This document shows positions 20,582 to 22,740 of a stretch of DNA of 22,740 nt, piece by piece. The DNA is from Byssochlamys sp. IMV 00236 (Eukaryota > Ascomycota > Eurotiomycetes > Eurotiales > Thermoascaceae). The stretch is taken from assembly GCA_001931875.2 (NCBI GenBank), contig MSJH02000831.1:1-22740 (forward strand), written 5' to 3'. The notes below the pieces were generated by a model. The model did not search any database and was not told the origin of the DNA. It was given only the letters and a program-made list of their open reading frames with translations. The position numbers were made by a program, and so were the translations under genes. The stretch's first letter is position 1. Every line of letters starts with the position of its first letter.

Positions 20582-20905
20582 TTAAAAAGAATAAGTTCTT
20601 AACTAGAATTCCCTAGATTAATCTAATAGCTTAAAGAGGCTAATATTATACTTAGGGAGAAAAAGTATATTAGCTTATATTATAGATATAAAAAGTAATA
20701 AAATATTTTTTATTTAAGTAATAGAGTTTTTATAAGAAGCTTAAGAAGAGGTTTTTTTAAGCTCTATAATCTTATTATAATAAGATTATCTCTAATAATT
20801 TTTTTAAAATAAAATTATCCCTAAAGATTTCTTTAAAGTAAAATTATTTTTAAGGATTTTCTTAAAGTAAAATCTATAATATATTATTATTAACTAGTTT
20901 TAACT
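20582..20905 (-). repeat. 3' LTR of copia relic 3
   Basis: About 324 bp and the reverse complement of the LTR at 3121-3378. It starts TTAAAAAGAATAAGTT and ends AGTTTTAACT in + strand terms. It is longer than the other two, at least partly because of a 29-bp triplication at 20782-20868. Confidence 0.8.
20782..20868. repeat. 29-bp tandem repeat, three units, inside LTR 3
   Basis: Units begin at 20782, 20811 and 20840 and share AAAATTATYYYTAARGATTT followed by CTTTAAAGT-like sequence. Fewer units are visible in the LTRs of relics 1 and 2, so the array is variable between LTR copies. Confidence 0.75.
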
Positions 20906-20949
20906 ATTATTTTATAATATTCTTTCTTAGTCTAAACTTATTAAGTTAG

Positions 20950-22411
20950 TTAATCTTAATTAGCTTAAAAATTTTAAGAAGTTTACTTTTAATAGTAATT
21001 TAGTAAAATTATCTATTATTATATCTTATATTTTAATAAACTTAATATTAATTCTATTCTTTTAATATAGGTTATATATATAGTAATATATAATATTAAT
21101 ATACTTTAATCTCTTATAAATATAAGCATTTTTAATTAATAATAGTAATACTTAATTATCTCTATATATTTTAACCGGCGAATTAATAATAAAAGCTTAC
21201 TTCTTTCTTATTTTTAATTTATATTTATTAAGACTAATATAATATCTATACTCTATATCTTTTAAGAGAAGGGCTAATTATTAAGATTATTTTATAGTTT
21301 AATATATAACTATATATTTAGCTTCTATAGTTAAAGTTATAATAGACTTTTATTTCTTATTTAATTAGCTTACTAGATTATTAGCTAGAGTAAAGAAATT
21401 TCTTAAGATTAATATTTAATTAGTCTTATTTATTATATAATCTAAATTTAAATACTTAATAAGTTATTAGTCTTAATTTATATTAAACTTAAGATTAAGG
21501 CCTATAGTTAATTATAGATATCTTATTAAAAACTTTAATATTTTAAAGTATCTTTTAAATAAATTTAATAGATATTAACTTAATCTACTAATTATAAATA
21601 TAATATCTAGTCTTATTAAAATTATTAAATAGATTAAGCTATTAATAATCTTTTAATACTTTCTTTAGTTTATTTTTTTATTTTAAAGGCTAAATAGCTT
21701 TAGAGAGTTATATCTATTTAATAAAATATTAACTAAATATACTTTTTCCTTATTTATTTTATATCTTAATAAGAGTTTTTTAATATAATAAGTTTAATCT
21801 ATAGTTAATATTTAGTTTTTTCTATTATAAGTAATTTAAATACTAAGAATTTTTTTTACTTCTTCTAGATTCTTTATCTTATATATTAATTTAAACTATT
21901 ATTTAAACTAATTAATATTTTTTATTTACTTTACTCTAATTAGAATATTATTAATATATATTAAGAATAAGATTTCTTTCTCTAAGTATTATAAGAGGTA
22001 TAAATTAATATTAATTTATATAAAACTTATCTTTTAAAGTATTTCTATATAAGTTTAATTTTAATTTCTTATAGCTTATTTTAGTCTATATAAAGATTAA
22101 AAGATCTTTAATATTATCTCTAATAATATATTTATTCTTAGTAAAGGTATTATATAAATTTCTTCCTTTAATATTAACTTTATAAAGGTATTATTAATAT
22201 TTATTATATAGTATTTTAAATTCTCTATAATAATAATAATTAGAAAGGCCTATAATATATTATAATATAAGACAAGGGTAAAGATATATTTAAAGTTAAT
22301 ATTATATTTTTAAATAAACTCTTAGATAATAAAATATACTTTAAGCTTTTAAAAAGAGCTATTAAAATTATATCTTATAATTAATATTTAGTAATTAATT
22401 ATAATATTAGC
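20950..22411 (-). pseudogene. Copia pol relic: reverse transcriptase and RNase H
   Basis: On the minus strand the RT D-x-x-x-A-F motif lies near 22180-22200, with Asp to Asn and Ala to Thr as in relic 2. The Y-V-D-D box at 21944-21958 (complement of AATATTATTAATATA) reads YINNI, as in relic 1. RNase H corresponds to about 21310-21370 and the C-terminal tail to about 20990-21040. All catalytic Asp codons I could check read Asn. It has many TAA/TAG stops and no coding capacity. Confidence 0.85.
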
Positions 22412-22480
22412 TGGGCCTATACCTCGGCCCAGCCGGGGGCGAGCTCAGCCCACCCTAGAAGCTCAGCCTACCCGAGTATT
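22412..22480 (+). repeat. Left TIR of the short element, G+C-rich
   Basis: Inverted partner of about 325-394. The core GAGCTCAGCCCACCCTAGAA is followed by a second AGCTCAGCCTACCC, giving two tandem AGCTCAGCCYACCC words. The same word pair occurs in the large element's TIR at 5226-5260. Confidence 0.75.
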
Positions 22481-22537
22481 TTTACCATTTTTTAAGTGGG
22501 CCGAGCTTTTAAACTAAAAACTTCAAAAATTTATTAA

Positions 22538-22740
22538 AAGTCGAAACCTAAAGATATTTCACTCGAAATTAAATATTTATATAGGTTATAACCTATATCT
22601 TATATATATAAAAAAAGAAAAATTAAATATCTAAAAATCGATTTTTAAGAATTAAAAAACCAAGAAAGATTTGTAATTTTCGAATTTCTATGTGTAATTT
22701 ACTAACTCTTGCCCTAGCGTACCCAATTAAAATCCTAAAA
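22538..22740 (+). repeat. 203-bp exact direct repeat, copy at window end
   Basis: Identical to positions 1-203, ending exactly at the last base. It contains normal CpG and CpA sites. Confidence 0.95.

Larger units (their letters stand above)
20582..22411 (-). mobile_element. Copia relic 3 (minus strand, 5'-truncated)
   Basis: Read on the minus strand, it runs from the start of reverse transcriptase (22411) through RNase H to the LTR (20582). It is colinear with about 1615-3378 of copia relic 1 and has no inversion. Integrase and everything upstream are cut off by the short TIR element that starts at about 22412. Sequence beyond the LTR (below 20582) differs from that flanking relics 1 and 2. 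Confidence 0.9.
22412..22740. mobile_element. Short TIR element, left-hand part, not RIP-mutated
   Basis: Copia relic 3 breaks off at TAATATTAG, and a G+C-rich terminus follows: GGGCCTATACCTCGGCCC, then GGGGGCGAGCTCAGCCCACC and AAGCTCAGCCTACCC. This matches the left TIR of the large element and is inverted relative to the block at 300-394. From about 22475 the sequence is AT-rich but retains CpA, TpG and CpG. The last 203 bp equal the first 203 bp of the window. The junctions with copia 3 here and copia 1 at 395 fall at different points of the copia element, so these need not be two ends of one insertion. Confidence 0.75.

Noticed and set aside
1..22740. Mitochondrial or plasmid origin, suggested by high A+T and overlapping ends
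   Set aside because: No rRNA, tRNA or respiratory gene is visible. C and G are depleted by context (CpA/TpG lost) and nuclear copia relics fill the window. This is RIP, not organellar composition.
22412..22740. Window ends as one single insertion of the short TIR element in a circular molecule
   Set aside because: The copia sequence adjoining 22411 (start of RT, minus strand) and that adjoining 395 (mid-integrase, plus strand) are different target sites with no shared 8-bp duplication. Two separate insertions are simpler, though not proven.

Overview
The window is a repeat island from a filamentous ascomycete (Pezizomycotina) in which transposons have been mutated by repeat-induced point mutation (RIP). 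Base composition is extreme: lines I counted hold roughly 10-25% G+C. CA, TG and CG dinucleotides are nearly gone, surviving C is mostly followed by T or C, and every reading frame is littered with TAA/TAG where CAA/CAG (Gln) or TGG (Trp) would be expected. I found no intact gene, tRNA, rRNA or CRISPR array. Species cannot be named from this sequence.

Layout. (1) Positions 1-394 are the right-hand part of a short, G+C-normal terminal-inverted-repeat (TIR) element that escaped RIP. (2) 395-3378 is copia relic 1 on +, running from mid-integrase through reverse transcriptase and RNase H to its 3' LTR. (3) 3380-5196 plus 12032-14124 is copia relic 2 on +, split by (4) a 6.8-kb TIR element at 5197-12031. 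That insertion is supported by an 8-bp target duplication and by the empty site in copia 1. The TIR element holds a decayed + strand frame of about 1.9 kb ending in 49-residue tandem repeats, and many copies of a palindrome-prone AGCATATACTAA-type motif. (5) 14153-14911 is a heavily RIP-mutated copy of that element's right end. (6) 15000-15871 is a candidate miniature LTR element (TRIM) with 167-bp LTRs and a 5-bp target duplication. (7) 15877-20581 is 4.7 kb of unassigned, strongly mutated DNA. (8) 20582-22411 is copia relic 3 on -, LTR to the start of reverse transcriptase. (9) 22412-22740 is the left-hand part of the same short TIR element as at the start. The first and last 203 bp of the window are identical.

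The nesting gives a relative order. Copia copies came first, the large TIR element then landed in copia 2, and RIP mutated nearly everything except the TIRs. The short unmutated TIR element breaks copia 1 and copia 3 at the two window edges. The likely role of the region is a silent heterochromatic AT-isochore. The best leads for something undescribed are the large TIR element (its repeat-bearing protein relic and dispersed palindromic motif) and the sparing of its TIRs from mutation.
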